DNA of 64,000 bases from Bordetella genomosp. 13 (GCF_007679965.1 NZ_VEHL01000003.1:434001-498000); one strand, 5' to 3'; counted from the stretch's first letter, positions 8,095-17,617 are shown. The notes: a model not told the origin generated them from the letters alone. Program-made: numbers and translations.

Positions 8095-8994
8095 ATGCAG
8101 ATCAACCTGTCCATGCGCGACATCGACACCGTGCTGGTGCTCGGGCGCATGCTCAATTTCCGCCAGGCGGCCGCGCAGCTGCACCTGTCTCAATCGGCGC
8201 TGTCCACGCAGATCCTGCGCATCGAGGACAGCCTGGGCGTGCGGCTGTTCGACCGCACCACGCGGTCGGTGCGGCTGACGGCCGCCGGAGAGGTCTTCAT
8301 GCAGCAGGCGGCCACGCTGCAGGTGGCGTTTCGCGAGGCCATCGCCGCGGTCAGCGGCATCGCAGGGGCCGAGCACGGGCAGGTCGCGGTGGCGGCCTTG
8401 CCCTCGCTGGCCGCGCGCTGGCTGCCGCGCGTGCTGATGGCCTATCGCCAGGCGCACCCGGGCGTGGCGCTGAAGGTGCACGACACGCTGTCGGGTCCGG
8501 CCTTCGACCTGGTGCGCGCGGGACAGGTCGATTTCGCGTTGACGGCGGCCGACCCGCAGCACGCCGACCTGCACTACGTGCCGATGATGTCCGACAGCTT
8601 CATCCTGCTGATCCCGCCGGGCCACGCGCTGGCCGCCGGCAGGGGGCCGGTGCGCTGGGCCGACACGGTGGACCAGCCGCACGTGTCCATGGTCACGCCC
8701 AGCAGCGTGCGGCAATACACCGAGTGGGCCTTCCTGCAGAACCGCATCCGCTTCCAGCCCGCCTTCGAGGCAGAGCACCTGGCCACCATCGTGGCCATGG
8801 TGGAGTGCGGCTTCGGCGTGGCCGCGCTGCCCGAGACGGCCGCCGAGGCGGTGGCGCATCCCGGCATCGTCGAGCGCAAGCTGATCGCGCCCGTGGCCGA
8901 GCGCTCGATCGGGCTGGTCACGCTGCGCAGCCGCAGCCTGTCGCCCGCGGCCTCGGCGCTCGTGGAGATGCTGCGGGACAGCCTGTCGGTCTGA
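8095..8994 (+). CDS. LysR-family transcriptional regulator
   Basis: The protein has 299 residues. The winged helix-turn-helix is at about residues 10-65 (FRQAAAQLHLSQSALSTQILRIED), followed by the effector-binding domain. It is divergent from the dehydrogenase/BKACE operon, with a palindromic box between them. The same box occurs in front of the dehydratase gene about 3 kb away, so this regulator may control both transcription units. The inducer is unknown. Confidence 0.9.
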   Translation: MQINLSMRDIDTVLVLGRMLNFRQAAAQLHLSQSALSTQILRIEDSLGVRLFDRTTRSVRLTAAGEVFMQQAATLQVAFREAIAAVSGIAGAEHGQVAVAALPSLAARWLPRVLMAYRQAHPGVALKVHDTLSGPAFDLVRAGQVDFALTAADPQHADLHYVPMMSDSFILLIPPGHALAAGRGPVRWADTVDQPHVSMVTPSSVRQYTEWAFLQNRIRFQPAFEAEHLATIVAMVECGFGVAALPETAAEAVAHPGIVERKLIAPVAERSIGLVTLRSRSLSPAASALVEMLRDSLSV

Positions 8995-9023
8995 AGATCG
9001 GCCTGAAGCACCCGGCGCCTGTC

Positions 9024-9070
9024 CAAAGAAAAACCGCCGCTGCCCCATGCCGATTGGCCGGGCAGGGCGG
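9024..9070 (-). terminator. Rho-independent terminator of the IlvD dehydratase gene
   Basis: CCGCC-CTGCCC pairs with GGGCAG-GGCGG (arms at 9034-9045 and 9059-9070, with one unpaired base), followed on the minus strand by TTTTTCTTT. It lies between the convergent LysR and IlvD genes. The T-run is on the minus strand, so it mainly ends the dehydratase transcript. Confidence 0.75.
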
Positions 9071-9091
9071 TTCGTCATGCTCGGGCGGGCA

Positions 9092-10837
9092 TCAGCGCTT
9101 GCGCGGCACCTTCTCCTGGGTCTCGGTGGCGCGCAGGAAGTCGAAGTCGACACCCTGGTCGGCCTGCGTGACCGTCTGCAGGAACAGCTTGCGGTAGCCG
9201 CGCTCGGCCGACGGCCGCTCGATCTTCACCTCGGCGGCGCGCCGCGCCAGTTCCTCGTCGCTGATCAGCAGCGAGATCTCGCGGTTGGCCACCGACAGGC
9301 GGATGCGGTCGCCATTGCGCACGTGCGCCAGCGGACCGCCGATGGCGGACTCGGGCGTGACGTGCAGCACGATGGTGCCGGCCGCGGTGCCGCTCATGCG
9401 GCCGTCCGAGATGCGCACCATGTCCTTCACGCCGGCGCGCGCCAGCTTGCGCGGGATCGGCATGTAGCCGGCCTCGGGCATGCCCGGCGCGCCCGTGGGG
9501 CCGATGCGCTTGAGCACCAGGATGTCCTCGGCGGTCACGTCCAGGTCGTCGTTGTCGATGCGCAGCGCCATGTCCTCGGCGTCCTCGAACACCACCGCGC
9601 GGCCCTCGTGTTCCATCAGCTTGGGGTTGGCGGCCGACTGCTTGATGATGGCGCCGCCCGGGGCCAGGTTGCCGCGCAGCACGGCCAGGCCGCCCAGCGG
9701 ATAGATGGGCTTGTCGAACGGCCGGATCACGTCCTGCGCGAAGGGCGCGGGCGCCTCGTCCAGCATCTCGCCCAGCGTGCGGCCGCTGACCGTCAGCGTG
9801 TCCAGGTGCAGCAGCGGGCGCAGCTCGCGCAGCAGGGCGGGCATGCCGCCCGCCTTGTGGAAGTCTTCCATGTAGTGCTGGCCCGAGGGCTTCAGGTCCA
9901 CCAGCACCGGGGTCTCCTTGCTCATGGCATCCAGCCCAGCCAGGTCGATGTCGATGCCCAGGCGGCCGGCGATGGCCGTCAGGTGCACGATGCCGTTGGT
10001 GGAGCCGCCGATGGCCAGCAGCACGCGCAGGGCGTTCTCGATAGCCTTGCCCGTGAGGATGCGGTCGGGCGTCAGGCCCGACTTCGCCATGGCCACGGCA
10101 GTGGTGCCGGTCTGCTCGGCCACGCGCACGCGGTCGGCCGTGACGGCCGGCGCCGAGCCGCCGCCGAACACCATCATGCCCAGTGCCTCGGTCACGCAGG
10201 CCATGGTGCTGGCCGTGCCCATCACCGAGCACGTGCCCACGCTGGCCACCAGCTGGTTGTTCACGTCGCTGATCTCGGCGGCGTCGATCTCGTCGGCGCG
10301 GTAGCGGCCCCAGTAGCGGCGGCAATCGGTACAGGCGCCCACGCGCTCGCCGCGGTGCGCGCCCGTGAGCATCGAGCCGGTCACCAGCTGGATGGCGGGC
10401 ACGTTGGCCGAGGCGGCGCCCATCAGCTGGGCCGGGACGGTCTTGTCGCAGCCGCCGATCAGCACCACGGCATCCATGGGCTGGGCACGGATCATTTCTT
10501 CCGTGTCCATGGACATCAGGTTGCGCAGGTACATGCTGGTCGGATGCGAGAAGCTCTCGTGCACCGAGATGGTGGGAAAGTCCACGGGCAGGCCCCCGGC
10601 CAGCATGACGCCGCGCTTGACGGCCTCGATCAGCTGCGGCGCGTTGCCATGGCAGGGGTTGTAGCTGCTGCCGGTGTTGACGATGCCGATGACCGGGCGC
10701 GACAGCGCGTCGTCGGTGTAGCCCGCGCCCTTGATGAAGGCCTTGCGCAGGAACAGCGAGAAGCCGGTGTCCCCGTAGTTCGTCAGTCCCTTGGACAGGC
10801 CCTTGCCCGCGGCGGGCGGCTGCTTTTTCTGGCTCAT
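9092..10837 (-). CDS. IlvD/Edd-family dehydratase (dihydroxy-acid dehydratase type)
   Basis: The protein has 581 residues, the usual length for this family. These enzymes use a [2Fe-2S] or [4Fe-4S] cluster to dehydrate 2,3-dihydroxy acids or sugar acids to 2-keto-3-deoxy acids. Cluster cysteines are recognisable in NPCHGN, GGCDKTVPA and GTCSVMGTASTM. It is divergent from a Bug gene and has a LysR-type box upstream, so a catabolic sugar-acid or dihydroxy-acid role is more likely than branched-chain amino-acid synthesis. A terminator follows. The exact substrate cannot be read from sequence. Confidence 0.87.
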   Translation of the reverse strand: MSQKKQPPAAGKGLSKGLTNYGDTGFSLFLRKAFIKGAGYTDDALSRPVIGIVNTGSSYNPCHGNAPQLIEAVKRGVMLAGGLPVDFPTISVHESFSHPTSMYLRNLMSMDTEEMIRAQPMDAVVLIGGCDKTVPAQLMGAASANVPAIQLVTGSMLTGAHRGERVGACTDCRRYWGRYRADEIDAAEISDVNNQLVASVGTCSVMGTASTMACVTEALGMMVFGGGSAPAVTADRVRVAEQTGTTAVAMAKSGLTPDRILTGKAIENALRVLLAIGGSTNGIVHLTAIAGRLGIDIDLAGLDAMSKETPVLVDLKPSGQHYMEDFHKAGGMPALLRELRPLLHLDTLTVSGRTLGEMLDEAPAPFAQDVIRPFDKPIYPLGGLAVLRGNLAPGGAIIKQSAANPKLMEHEGRAVVFEDAEDMALRIDNDDLDVTAEDILVLKRIGPTGAPGMPEAGYMPIPRKLARAGVKDMVRISDGRMSGTAAGTIVLHVTPESAIGGPLAHVRNGDRIRLSVANREISLLISDEELARRAAEVKIERPSAERGYRKLFLQTVTQADQGVDFDFLRATETQEKVPRKR

Positions 10838-10938
10838 GTCGTGTTCCTACTGTTCCGATAATATTATTGATAATTCAGCCGGCCATCATAGCCAGCGCGG
10901 CTCGGGCGCGGCAAGCACTTTCTCCAGAGGCCGAAAAT

Positions 10939-10957
10939 TGATCGAGTTTCCGGATCA
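10939..10957. promoter_or_regulatory. LysR-type box TGATC-N9-GATCA (dehydratase/Bug promoter)
   Basis: This is the same inverted repeat, with the same spacer length, as at 8056-8074. It lies 101 nt upstream of the dehydratase start and 118 nt before the divergent Bug gene. It suggests that the LysR gene at 8095 controls this divergent pair as well as its own neighbours. Confidence 0.55.
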
Positions 10958-11075
10958 TTCGATAGAAAAATACTGATTAATCAATCAAGCCATGCCGCCT
11001 ACACTGCCCGGCAAGCGAACCGGGCACAACATCCACCCATCCTTCAATAATCCGGTTCCGGAATGGAGACAAGCC

Positions 11076-12092
11076 ATGTCCGCTTTTCGCTCTACCGCGG
11101 CCGGGCGCATGCACCGCCGCGCGTTCGTCTGCTCGCTGATGGCGCTGGCCGTGGGCGCGGCCTGTGCCCCGGCCGCGCAGGCCCAGGATACCTATCCCGA
11201 CCGTCCCGTGCGCATGATCGTGCCGTATCCGCCCGGGGGCGCCACCGACGTGATCGGCCGCGTCATGGCGCAGGAACTGACGGGCGCGCTGGGCCAGAGC
11301 GTGGTGGTCGAGAACCGCGCCGGCGCGGCGGGCAACATCGGCGCCGACCAGGTCGCCAAGGCCGCGCCGGATGGCTACACGCTGCTGCTGGGCGCGCTGA
11401 CCAGCCACTCCATCAACGCCGAGCTGTACAAGGGGCGCGTGCCGTACGACATCGAGAAGAGCTTCTCGCCTGTGTCCATCGTGGGCACGGTGCCGCTGGT
11501 GTTCGTGGTCAATCCGTCGGTCAAGGCCAACACGCTGCAGGAGTTCATCGCGCTGGTCAAGAGCAAGCCGGGCTCCATGACCATGGCGTCGTCGGGCAAC
11601 GGTTCGCCGCAGCACCTGGCCACCGAGATGTTCAAGCGCGTGGCCGGCGTGGACGTGCTGCACGTGCCCTACAAGGGCAGCGGTCCGGCCATGACCGACC
11701 TGATGGGCGGCCAGGTGCTGGGCATGATCGAGACGGTGCCCGCGGCGCAGGCCCACGTGAAGTCGGGCAAGCTGCGCGCCCTGGCCGTGACGGCCTCCGC
11801 GCGCGCCGAGGCGCTGCCCGACGTGCCCACGTCCGCCGAGGCCGGCCTGAAGGGCTTCGAGGTCAGCTCGATGTTCGGCATCGTCGCGCCCGCCGGCACG
11901 CCGGCGCCGGTGATCGACAAGCTCAACGGCACGCTCAAGACCATCCTGGCCAAGCCGTCGGTGCGGGAGGCCCTGCTGGCCCAGGGCGCCGTCGCCACCT
12001 GGACCACCCCGGCCGACGCCGCGGCGCGCATCAGCGCCGAACGCAAGCAATGGGCGGACGTGATCCGCGAGGGCAACGTCAAGCCCGAGTGA
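11076..12092 (+). CDS. Bug-family tripartite tricarboxylate transporter substrate-binding protein
   Basis: The protein has 338 residues. The signal peptide covers about residues 1-33 (MHRRAFVCSLMALAVG followed by an AQAQD cleavage region). The Bug landmarks are MIVPYPPGGATDVIGR and VENRAGAAGNIGADQ. A GGAGAC site precedes the ATG. It is divergent from the IlvD dehydratase and probably binds the compound that the dehydratase pathway consumes. No membrane permease is near. Confidence 0.9.
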   Translation: MSAFRSTAAGRMHRRAFVCSLMALAVGAACAPAAQAQDTYPDRPVRMIVPYPPGGATDVIGRVMAQELTGALGQSVVVENRAGAAGNIGADQVAKAAPDGYTLLLGALTSHSINAELYKGRVPYDIEKSFSPVSIVGTVPLVFVVNPSVKANTLQEFIALVKSKPGSMTMASSGNGSPQHLATEMFKRVAGVDVLHVPYKGSGPAMTDLMGGQVLGMIETVPAAQAHVKSGKLRALAVTASARAEALPDVPTSAEAGLKGFEVSSMFGIVAPAGTPAPVIDKLNGTLKTILAKPSVREALLAQGAVATWTTPADAAARISAERKQWADVIREGNVKPE

Positions 12093-12193
12093 CCCTGGCC
12101 GCGGCGGGCCGGGACCCGCCGCGCGGCCGATCGCCGGTGCGGCACGGCCGAACCGCGGCCGTCCAACCCGTCCGGGCCCTCGATACGCCCGGC

Positions 12194-12226
12194 AAAGAAA
12201 CGGGGCGCACCGAACGGTGCGCCCCG
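12194..12226 (-). terminator. Rho-independent terminator of the M48 protease gene
   Basis: CGGGGCGCACC and GGTGCGCCCCG form a perfect 11-bp stem with a GAAC loop (12201-12226). On the minus strand it is followed by TTTCTTT. It sits 39 nt past the M48 gene stop. Confidence 0.85.
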
Positions 12227-12265
12227 CTTGTCCCGTCGACGCGGGCGCCCGTGGGCGCCGCGTGC

Positions 12266-13036
12266 TTACTTGCCGTTCTTCAGGCGCGATTCCATGCGCG
12301 CGGCACGGTCGGGCGAGGAGGGGTGCGAGCTGAACATGTCGCTCTTGCCGCCGTCCAGCTTGGCCAGCTTCTGGAAGGCCGTGACCAGGCCCTTGCGGTT
12401 CATCTTCTTCTCGGTCAGCAGGTCGAACGAGTAGTCGTCGGCCGCGGTTTCCTGCGACTGCGAGAACTGCGCGTTGATGAACTTCTCGGTCAGGTCGCCC
12501 AGCTGCGAGGCCGACAGCGAGGCCACGACACTGCCGCCGGCCGCGGAGGCGGCGTTGCGGGCGGCGCTGACCGTGTAGGCGGTCTGCATGGCCTTCTTGC
12601 TGTGGCCCAGGGCGACGTGGCCCATTTCGTGGCCGATGACGCCGCGCAGTTCGTCGTCGTTCATCATGTCCATCAGGCCGCTGTAGACGCGCACGCAACC
12701 GTTGCCCATGGCCCAGGCGTTGACGTCCTTGGTCAGGTAGACCTTGTAGTCGATCTTGTTGCCGTTCAGGTCCATGTCGCCGAAGCCCTTCATCACGCGG
12801 GTCAGGCGCGTGGCGTACTTGCTCTTGGGCGCGGCCACCTTGGATTCCGCGTCGCTCTGCTTGCAGGCCGCATCCGACATCTGGACGATGTCGGCGTCGG
12901 ACAGCGTGGCCGCCTGGTACATGCTGGCGCCCGCCGACATCAGGCCGTCGGTATTCTGCAAACCACCCGCGCCGTTGCAGCCTGCCAGCAGCAGGGCCGC
13001 GGCAACAGCCGTCGTGCCGAACGTGATCTTACGCAT
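12266..13036 (-). CDS. M48-family metalloprotease, lipoprotein (LoiP/YcaL-like)
   Basis: The protein has 256 residues. An N-terminal lipoprotein signal ends in LLAGC, with acylated Cys20, so it is membrane-anchored in the envelope. The zinc site is HEMGH (VIGHEMGHVALGH), and a downstream ETAADDYS segment supplies the third ligand. M48 lipoproteins of this type act in outer-membrane protein quality control. The gene stands alone, divergent from YceI, and has its own strong terminator. The start codon follows an AAGAGGAC stretch. Confidence 0.9.
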   Translation of the reverse strand: MRKITFGTTAVAAALLLAGCNGAGGLQNTDGLMSAGASMYQAATLSDADIVQMSDAACKQSDAESKVAAPKSKYATRLTRVMKGFGDMDLNGNKIDYKVYLTKDVNAWAMGNGCVRVYSGLMDMMNDDELRGVIGHEMGHVALGHSKKAMQTAYTVSAARNAASAAGGSVVASLSASQLGDLTEKFINAQFSQSQETAADDYSFDLLTEKKMNRKGLVTAFQKLAKLDGGKSDMFSSHPSSPDRAARMESRLKNGK

Positions 13037-13260
13037 GGAAGTCCTCTTTCTGAAGTTTGCTTATGCTTGTGTGCAGCGGCCTGGGCTTTTCGTCCGTTAT
13101 TGGACTGAAGTGGCGCGGGCTAGACTTTAAATAGGCGGTCGATGTCGCCGGGTATTTTTGCTTATCAGACTGCAACAAATACCAACGGCGGCGCTCCGGG
13201 AATATTTCTGCAAGGGATGCCGTCTATAGTTGTGCGGCCCAAACCCGACGAGCGCCCTGG

Positions 13261-13878
13261 ATGCCCATCCGCCTTGCCTTCGTGCCCCTGTTGCTGGCCG
13301 GCCTCGCCGGCACGATGGCCGCGCGTGCCGAACCGGTGTCCTACGCATTCGACCAGCGCAACGCCGTCATCGAGTTCTTCCCCCGGGTGGGCGGCCTCCT
13401 GCGGCCAACCGGCGAGTTCCAGCAGTTCCGGGGCAGCCTGTCGCTGGATCCGGCGCAGATCACGCACAGCCAGGCCACCGTGCGCATGAGCGCCAGCCTG
13501 ATCCGGGTGGGCATGCCTGGCGGCGCCAGCAAGCTGCGGTCGGCCGATTATTTCGACGCGGCCCGCTATCCCGAGATCGACTTCCGCAGCACGGGCCTGA
13601 CCCGCGGCGATGCCGGGCACCTGACCATGACGGGCCTGCTGACCATCCGCGGCCTGACGCGGCCGCAATCGCTGGACGTCGCGCTGGTGCCGGGCGAGGC
13701 GGGCCGGGGCCCCGTGGCCTTCGAGGCCCGCGGCAGCATCCGCCGCAGCGACTTCGGCATGGTGGCCGACCACCGGATGGTCGCCGACGAGATCGGGCTG
13801 AGCATCAAGGTCGCGCTGGACGAAAGCGCCGTGGCCTCGCTGCGGCAGGCCGACGCCGACCCGCACATCGAACCCTGA
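13261..13878 (+). CDS. YceI-family periplasmic protein
   Basis: The protein has 205 residues. A signal peptide (MPIRLAFVPLLLAGLAGTMAARA) is followed by the YceI lipocalin-like barrel: SYAFDQRNAVIEFF at the start of the mature protein, KLRSADYFDAARYPEIDF in the middle, and GSIRRSDFGM near the end are diagnostic. YceI proteins bind polyisoprenoid or other hydrophobic ligands in the periplasm and are often stress-linked. It is divergent from the M48 protease gene and monocistronic. Confidence 0.9.
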   Translation: MPIRLAFVPLLLAGLAGTMAARAEPVSYAFDQRNAVIEFFPRVGGLLRPTGEFQQFRGSLSLDPAQITHSQATVRMSASLIRVGMPGGASKLRSADYFDAARYPEIDFRSTGLTRGDAGHLTMTGLLTIRGLTRPQSLDVALVPGEAGRGPVAFEARGSIRRSDFGMVADHRMVADEIGLSIKVALDESAVASLRQADADPHIEP

Positions 13879-14069
13879 CGGCGCCGGCCCCTGGACGCGC
13901 CCCGCCGAATACCCCTTGGTGCGAAATGGGCTATTCGGCGGGTGAAGTGCGACGAGGGTATCGTTGCGCCCCAGGACGCGGCCGATCCCGCGTTCCGGTC
14001 GAAGTCCCGCCCATCGGCGGGCAGCCAGGCTCTGCCACGACATCAACTTCGAAGAGACAGCACGTCATC

Positions 14070-14249
14070 ATGTGGATATTGCTTCTATTGCCATTCCTGG
14101 GCCTGTTATGGGTGCCTTTCTATAACAAGGCCCTGCCCGCATTCATGGGCTTCCCGTTCTTCTACTGGTATCAGCTGCTGTGGGTGCCGATCACGGCGAT
14201 CCTCACGTGGGTGGTGTACCGCCACTACCGCAAGGGCGGGGAGGAATGA
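14070..14249 (+). CDS. DUF3311 small membrane protein, partner of the SSS transporter
   Basis: The protein has 59 residues and two hydrophobic segments separated by FYNKALPAFMGFPFFYWYQ, the DUF3311 pattern. Such proteins are regularly encoded directly before sodium:solute symporters of the monocarboxylate (MctP-like) group and may form part of the transporter. Here its stop overlaps the start of the symporter gene. The short length makes it easy to miss. Confidence 0.85.
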   Translation: MWILLLLPFLGLLWVPFYNKALPAFMGFPFFYWYQLLWVPITAILTWVVYRHYRKGGEE

Positions 14250-15736
14250 TGGAAAGCCACATCAACTGGGCCGCCCTGTCGGTCTTCATCTTCTTCTTCC
14301 TGCTGGTCACCGTGATGGGGTTCGGGGCCTCGCGCTGGCAGCGCGGCGAAAGCCACGCCAACCTGGACGAGTGGGGCCTGGGCGGCCGCCGCTTCGGCAC
14401 CTGGATCACCTGGTTCCTGGTGGGCGGCGACTTCTACACCGCCTACACCGTCATCGCCGTGCCCGCGCTGGTCTATGCGGTGGGCGCCTACGGCTTCTTC
14501 GCGCTGCCGTACACCATCCTGGTGTACCCCATCGTGTTCGCCATCATGCCCAAGCTGTGGAATGTCGCGCACAAGCAAGGTCATGTCACCGCGGCCGACG
14601 TGGTCTATGGCCGCTATGGCTCGCGTCCGCTGGAACTGGCCGTGGCCGTCACCGGCGTGGTCGCCACCATGCCGTACATCGCGCTGCAGCTGGTCGGCAT
14701 GGAAGTGGTGATCAAGGCCCTGGGCCTGACGGGCGAGCTGCCGCTGGCCGCCGCCTTCATCATCCTGGCGCTGTACACGTACTCGGCCGGCCTGCGTGCG
14801 CCCGCGCTCATCGCCTTCGTCAAGGACCTGATGATCTACATCGTGGTCCTGGTGGCCGTGGTGCTGGTGCCGCTGAAGCTGGGCGGTTACGGCGCGGTGT
14901 TCGAGACGGCGGGCAAGGCCTACGCGGCCAAGGGCAGCGGCGGCCTGACGCTGGCGCCCGCGCAGTTCCTTCCGTACGCCACGCTGGCCCTGGGCTCGGC
15001 GCTGGCGGCCTTCATGTACCCGCACACGCTCACCGGCATCTTCGCCGCCAAGAGCGCGGACACGATCCGCAAGAACGCGATCTTCCTGCCGGCCTACACG
15101 CTGCTGCTGGGCCTGATCGCGCTGCTGGGCTACATGGCCTACGCCGCCGGCATCAAGCCGGGCAGCAACAACGACGTGGTGCCGATGCTGTTCAACACCC
15201 TGTTTCCCAGCTGGTTCGCGGGCTTCGCGTTCTCGGCCATCGCCATCGGCGCGCTGGTGCCGGCGGCGGTGATGTCGATCGGCGCGGCCAACCTGTTCAC
15301 GCGCAACTTCTGGAAGGCCTACGTCAACCCCAACGTCACGCCGGAAGGCGAGGGCAAGGTGGCCAAGCTGGTGTCGCTGGTGGTCAAGGTGGGCGCGCTG
15401 GTGTTCATCCTGTTCATCCCGACCCAATTCGCGCTGGACCTGCAGCTGCTGGGCGGCGTGTGGATCCTGCAGACCTTCCCGGCGGTGGTGTTCGGCCTGT
15501 TCTCCCGCTGGTTCGGCGGCACCGCGCTGCTGATCGGCTGGGCGGTGGGCCTGGGCGGCGGCACGGCGCTGGTGTTCGCCGACGGCGTGAAGCCGGTGCA
15601 CTCGATGGTCATCGACGGCACGACCTACACGATGTACACGGGCCTGCTGGCGCTGGTGGTCAACATCGTCGTGGCGGTGGTGGCGCAGTTGCTGCTGGGT
15701 TCGCGTTCGCGCGCCGTGGCCCAACCGGGCGCGTGA
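14249..15736 (+). CDS. Sodium:solute symporter family transporter (MctP-like)
   Basis: The protein has about 495 residues and roughly 13 predicted membrane spans. The N-terminal GLGGRRFGTWITWFLVGGDFYTAYT region is the SSS-family hallmark, and TMPYIALQLVGMEVV fits the monocarboxylate/pyruvate group. It probably imports small monocarboxylates with sodium. An ATG codon directly before the chosen one (14246) would be too close to the GGAGG site. Translation is coupled to the DUF3311 gene, and a terminator follows. Confidence 0.87.
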   Translation: MESHINWAALSVFIFFFLLVTVMGFGASRWQRGESHANLDEWGLGGRRFGTWITWFLVGGDFYTAYTVIAVPALVYAVGAYGFFALPYTILVYPIVFAIMPKLWNVAHKQGHVTAADVVYGRYGSRPLELAVAVTGVVATMPYIALQLVGMEVVIKALGLTGELPLAAAFIILALYTYSAGLRAPALIAFVKDLMIYIVVLVAVVLVPLKLGGYGAVFETAGKAYAAKGSGGLTLAPAQFLPYATLALGSALAAFMYPHTLTGIFAAKSADTIRKNAIFLPAYTLLLGLIALLGYMAYAAGIKPGSNNDVVPMLFNTLFPSWFAGFAFSAIAIGALVPAAVMSIGAANLFTRNFWKAYVNPNVTPEGEGKVAKLVSLVVKVGALVFILFIPTQFALDLQLLGGVWILQTFPAVVFGLFSRWFGGTALLIGWAVGLGGGTALVFADGVKPVHSMVIDGTTYTMYTGLLALVVNIVVAVVAQLLLGSRSRAVAQPGA

Positions 15737-15793
15737 TGCGCATCGGGCCGCCCGCGTGGCGGGTGGCCTGAATCTCCCGTGGTATCGAGTTTG

Positions 15794-15817
15794 CCGGCCC
15801 CTCTGCGGGCCGGTTTT
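15794..15817 (+). terminator. Rho-independent terminator after the symporter gene
   Basis: CCGGCCC and GGGCCGG form a 7-bp stem with a 6-nt loop, followed by TTTT. It is 58 nt after the symporter stop and ends the DUF3311-symporter transcript. The rest of the 315-nt gap up to 16051 shows no gene. Confidence 0.8.
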
Positions 15818-16051
15818 CATTCGGGGTCCGCTACCGAAGCCTGGTGCTGGTGTACGTACATCGGAGCAAGCGGGATCGGTCTCGAAGAAGGATCCCGCGC
15901 TGAACGGATGGCCCGAACGTCCGGTGGGTGGAGTCCGGCTCGCCAATCCGGTCGATGGCGCATGCGGTGCTTCGAAGATAGAGTCGGGCGGCTGCTGTCT
16001 TCGAAGCCCGCGCGCGGCTTCATCACGAGTGATCGGACGGGGAGACTTGCC

Positions 16052-17221
16052 ATGGGAAAGTACATCGTCTTGCGCGGGGCGCCGCCACGCAGTGGTGGGC
16101 CGGCCCTCCCTCCGGGAGTCCTCACAGCGGAAGGCGCGGGGGCCGACATGAGGATCGAAGTCGAGAACGTGGAGCCCGGGGACGTGGCGGAGTTGAGCCG
16201 CGATCCCACCGTCAGGTTGCTCACGCCGGCCATGGCGACCCGCCTGATCAAACCGCTCGCCGGCCAGGCGTCCGCCGCCGGCGATGCCTGGGGGATTGCG
16301 GCGGTGGGCGCCGACGTCTCCTCCTGTACCGGCATGGGCGTCACCGTGGCGGTGCTGGACACGGGCATCGACGCGTCGCATCCCGCTTTCGCGGGCATGA
16401 CGCTCGACATCAACGATTTCACCTCCACGGGCCGCCACGATGGCCATGGGCACGGCACGCATTGCGCGGGCACCATCTTCGGGCGCGACGTCGACGGCCG
16501 CCGGATCGGCGTGGCGCGCGGCGTGCAGCACGCGTTCATCGGAAAGGTGCTGGATGACCAGGGCAGTGGCAGTTCCGACATGATCTTCCAGGCGTTGCAG
16601 TGGGCGTTGCGCCAGAGGGCCAACGTGATATCCATGTCGCTGGGCTTCGATTTTCCCGGCAGCGTGCAGGAGAACGTGGCGCGCGGATCGCCCATCGACC
16701 TGGCCACCTCGCAGGCACTGGTCGACTATCGCGCCAATCTTCGGATGTTCGACGTGCTGATGGCAGCGTTCAGGGCGCACAACGCGTTCGGCGCCGCGCC
16801 GGTCGTGATCGCCGCATCCGGCAATGAAAGCCGGCGGGACATCCACAGCGCGTACACCGTCTCGGCCTCCCTGCCGGCGGCCGCCGACGGCGTGATTCCC
16901 GTCGGGGCGGCGTACCCGATGGACGTGCAGAAGTACGCCATCACCGTGTTCTCGAACACCATGGTCCATCTGGCCGCCCCGGGGCTGGACGTCCTGTCGG
17001 CCTGGCCGGGAGGCGGGTTGCGGGCATTGAACGGCACCAGCATGGCATGCCCCCACGTGGCCGGCGTCGCGGCGCTGTGGTGGCAATGGGCGACGCAGAA
17101 CGGCCAGCCGCTGCTGTCGCAGGCGGTGTCCGCGCGGCTGACCAGCAGCGCCCGGCCCATATTCGCTCCTGAATTCAACGCCAGCGACTTCGGCTTCGGG
17201 CTCGTCACATCGCCGCCATAG
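16052..17221 (+). CDS. S8-family serine peptidase (subtilase), no signal peptide
   Basis: The protein has 389 residues. The catalytic triad is intact: Asp103 in VAVLDTGID, His137 in HGHGTHCAG and Ser330 in NGTSMACPHVAG, with oxyanion Asn258 in ASGNE. The first 70 residues (MGKYIVLRGAP and on) look like a short pro-region rather than a secretion signal, so the enzyme may act in the cytoplasm or leave by another route. The start at 16052 has GGGGAG upstream; the frame is open further upstream without a better start. A 55-residue Ala-rich protein is encoded 396 nt downstream. The substrate is unknown. Confidence 0.87.
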   Translation: MGKYIVLRGAPPRSGGPALPPGVLTAEGAGADMRIEVENVEPGDVAELSRDPTVRLLTPAMATRLIKPLAGQASAAGDAWGIAAVGADVSSCTGMGVTVAVLDTGIDASHPAFAGMTLDINDFTSTGRHDGHGHGTHCAGTIFGRDVDGRRIGVARGVQHAFIGKVLDDQGSGSSDMIFQALQWALRQRANVISMSLGFDFPGSVQENVARGSPIDLATSQALVDYRANLRMFDVLMAAFRAHNAFGAAPVVIAASGNESRRDIHSAYTVSASLPAAADGVIPVGAAYPMDVQKYAITVFSNTMVHLAAPGLDVLSAWPGGGLRALNGTSMACPHVAGVAALWWQWATQNGQPLLSQAVSARLTSSARPIFAPEFNASDFGFGLVTSPP

Positions 17222-17617
17222 TCGCCTGCCGTGGCCAACTTCATGGCAGCCCGTCATTGCTGCCGCCATGGCCGCGAAGGGTCGCAAAGAGGCGGCGAAT
17301 GGCGGACCGCGCCGCGGCGAGATAGGCCGCGCCAGATCCTGTTTGTTCAGCTTGCGTTATGGATAGCTGACGATGCCCTGATAAAGACAGCCGATTCGCG
17401 TTTTTTATCGGAAGAATTATAGAAACCGAATTGACGGGCGCGTTTGTGCGGGCGCAACATGGATCATCCCTTGCCGCCGTATCAGGTGCCCCCAGGAACG
17501 GCGGCTCGGTCTTTCATGGTTTGCCGCGCGGTCGTACCGAGGCGAAGCACCTGCCTCGGTGCGGCATTATTTTTGGCGCGCGGTTCGTTATGTATCTCGT
17601 CAAGCAGGAGCTATACG
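17222..17617. other. Gap without recognised gene (396 nt)
   Basis: No convincing gene was seen. The segment around 17340-17430 is clearly more AT-rich than its surroundings and contains a GATAAA/TTTATC inverted pair, so it may hold the promoter of the small downstream gene. Confidence 0.4.

Noticed and set aside
14225..17287. A 1020-residue minus-strand open frame
   Set aside because: It runs opposite to the symporter and the subtilase, both of which have clear family motifs. Its predicted protein is rich in His, Arg, Gln and Gly, the typical shadow of GC-rich coding DNA.
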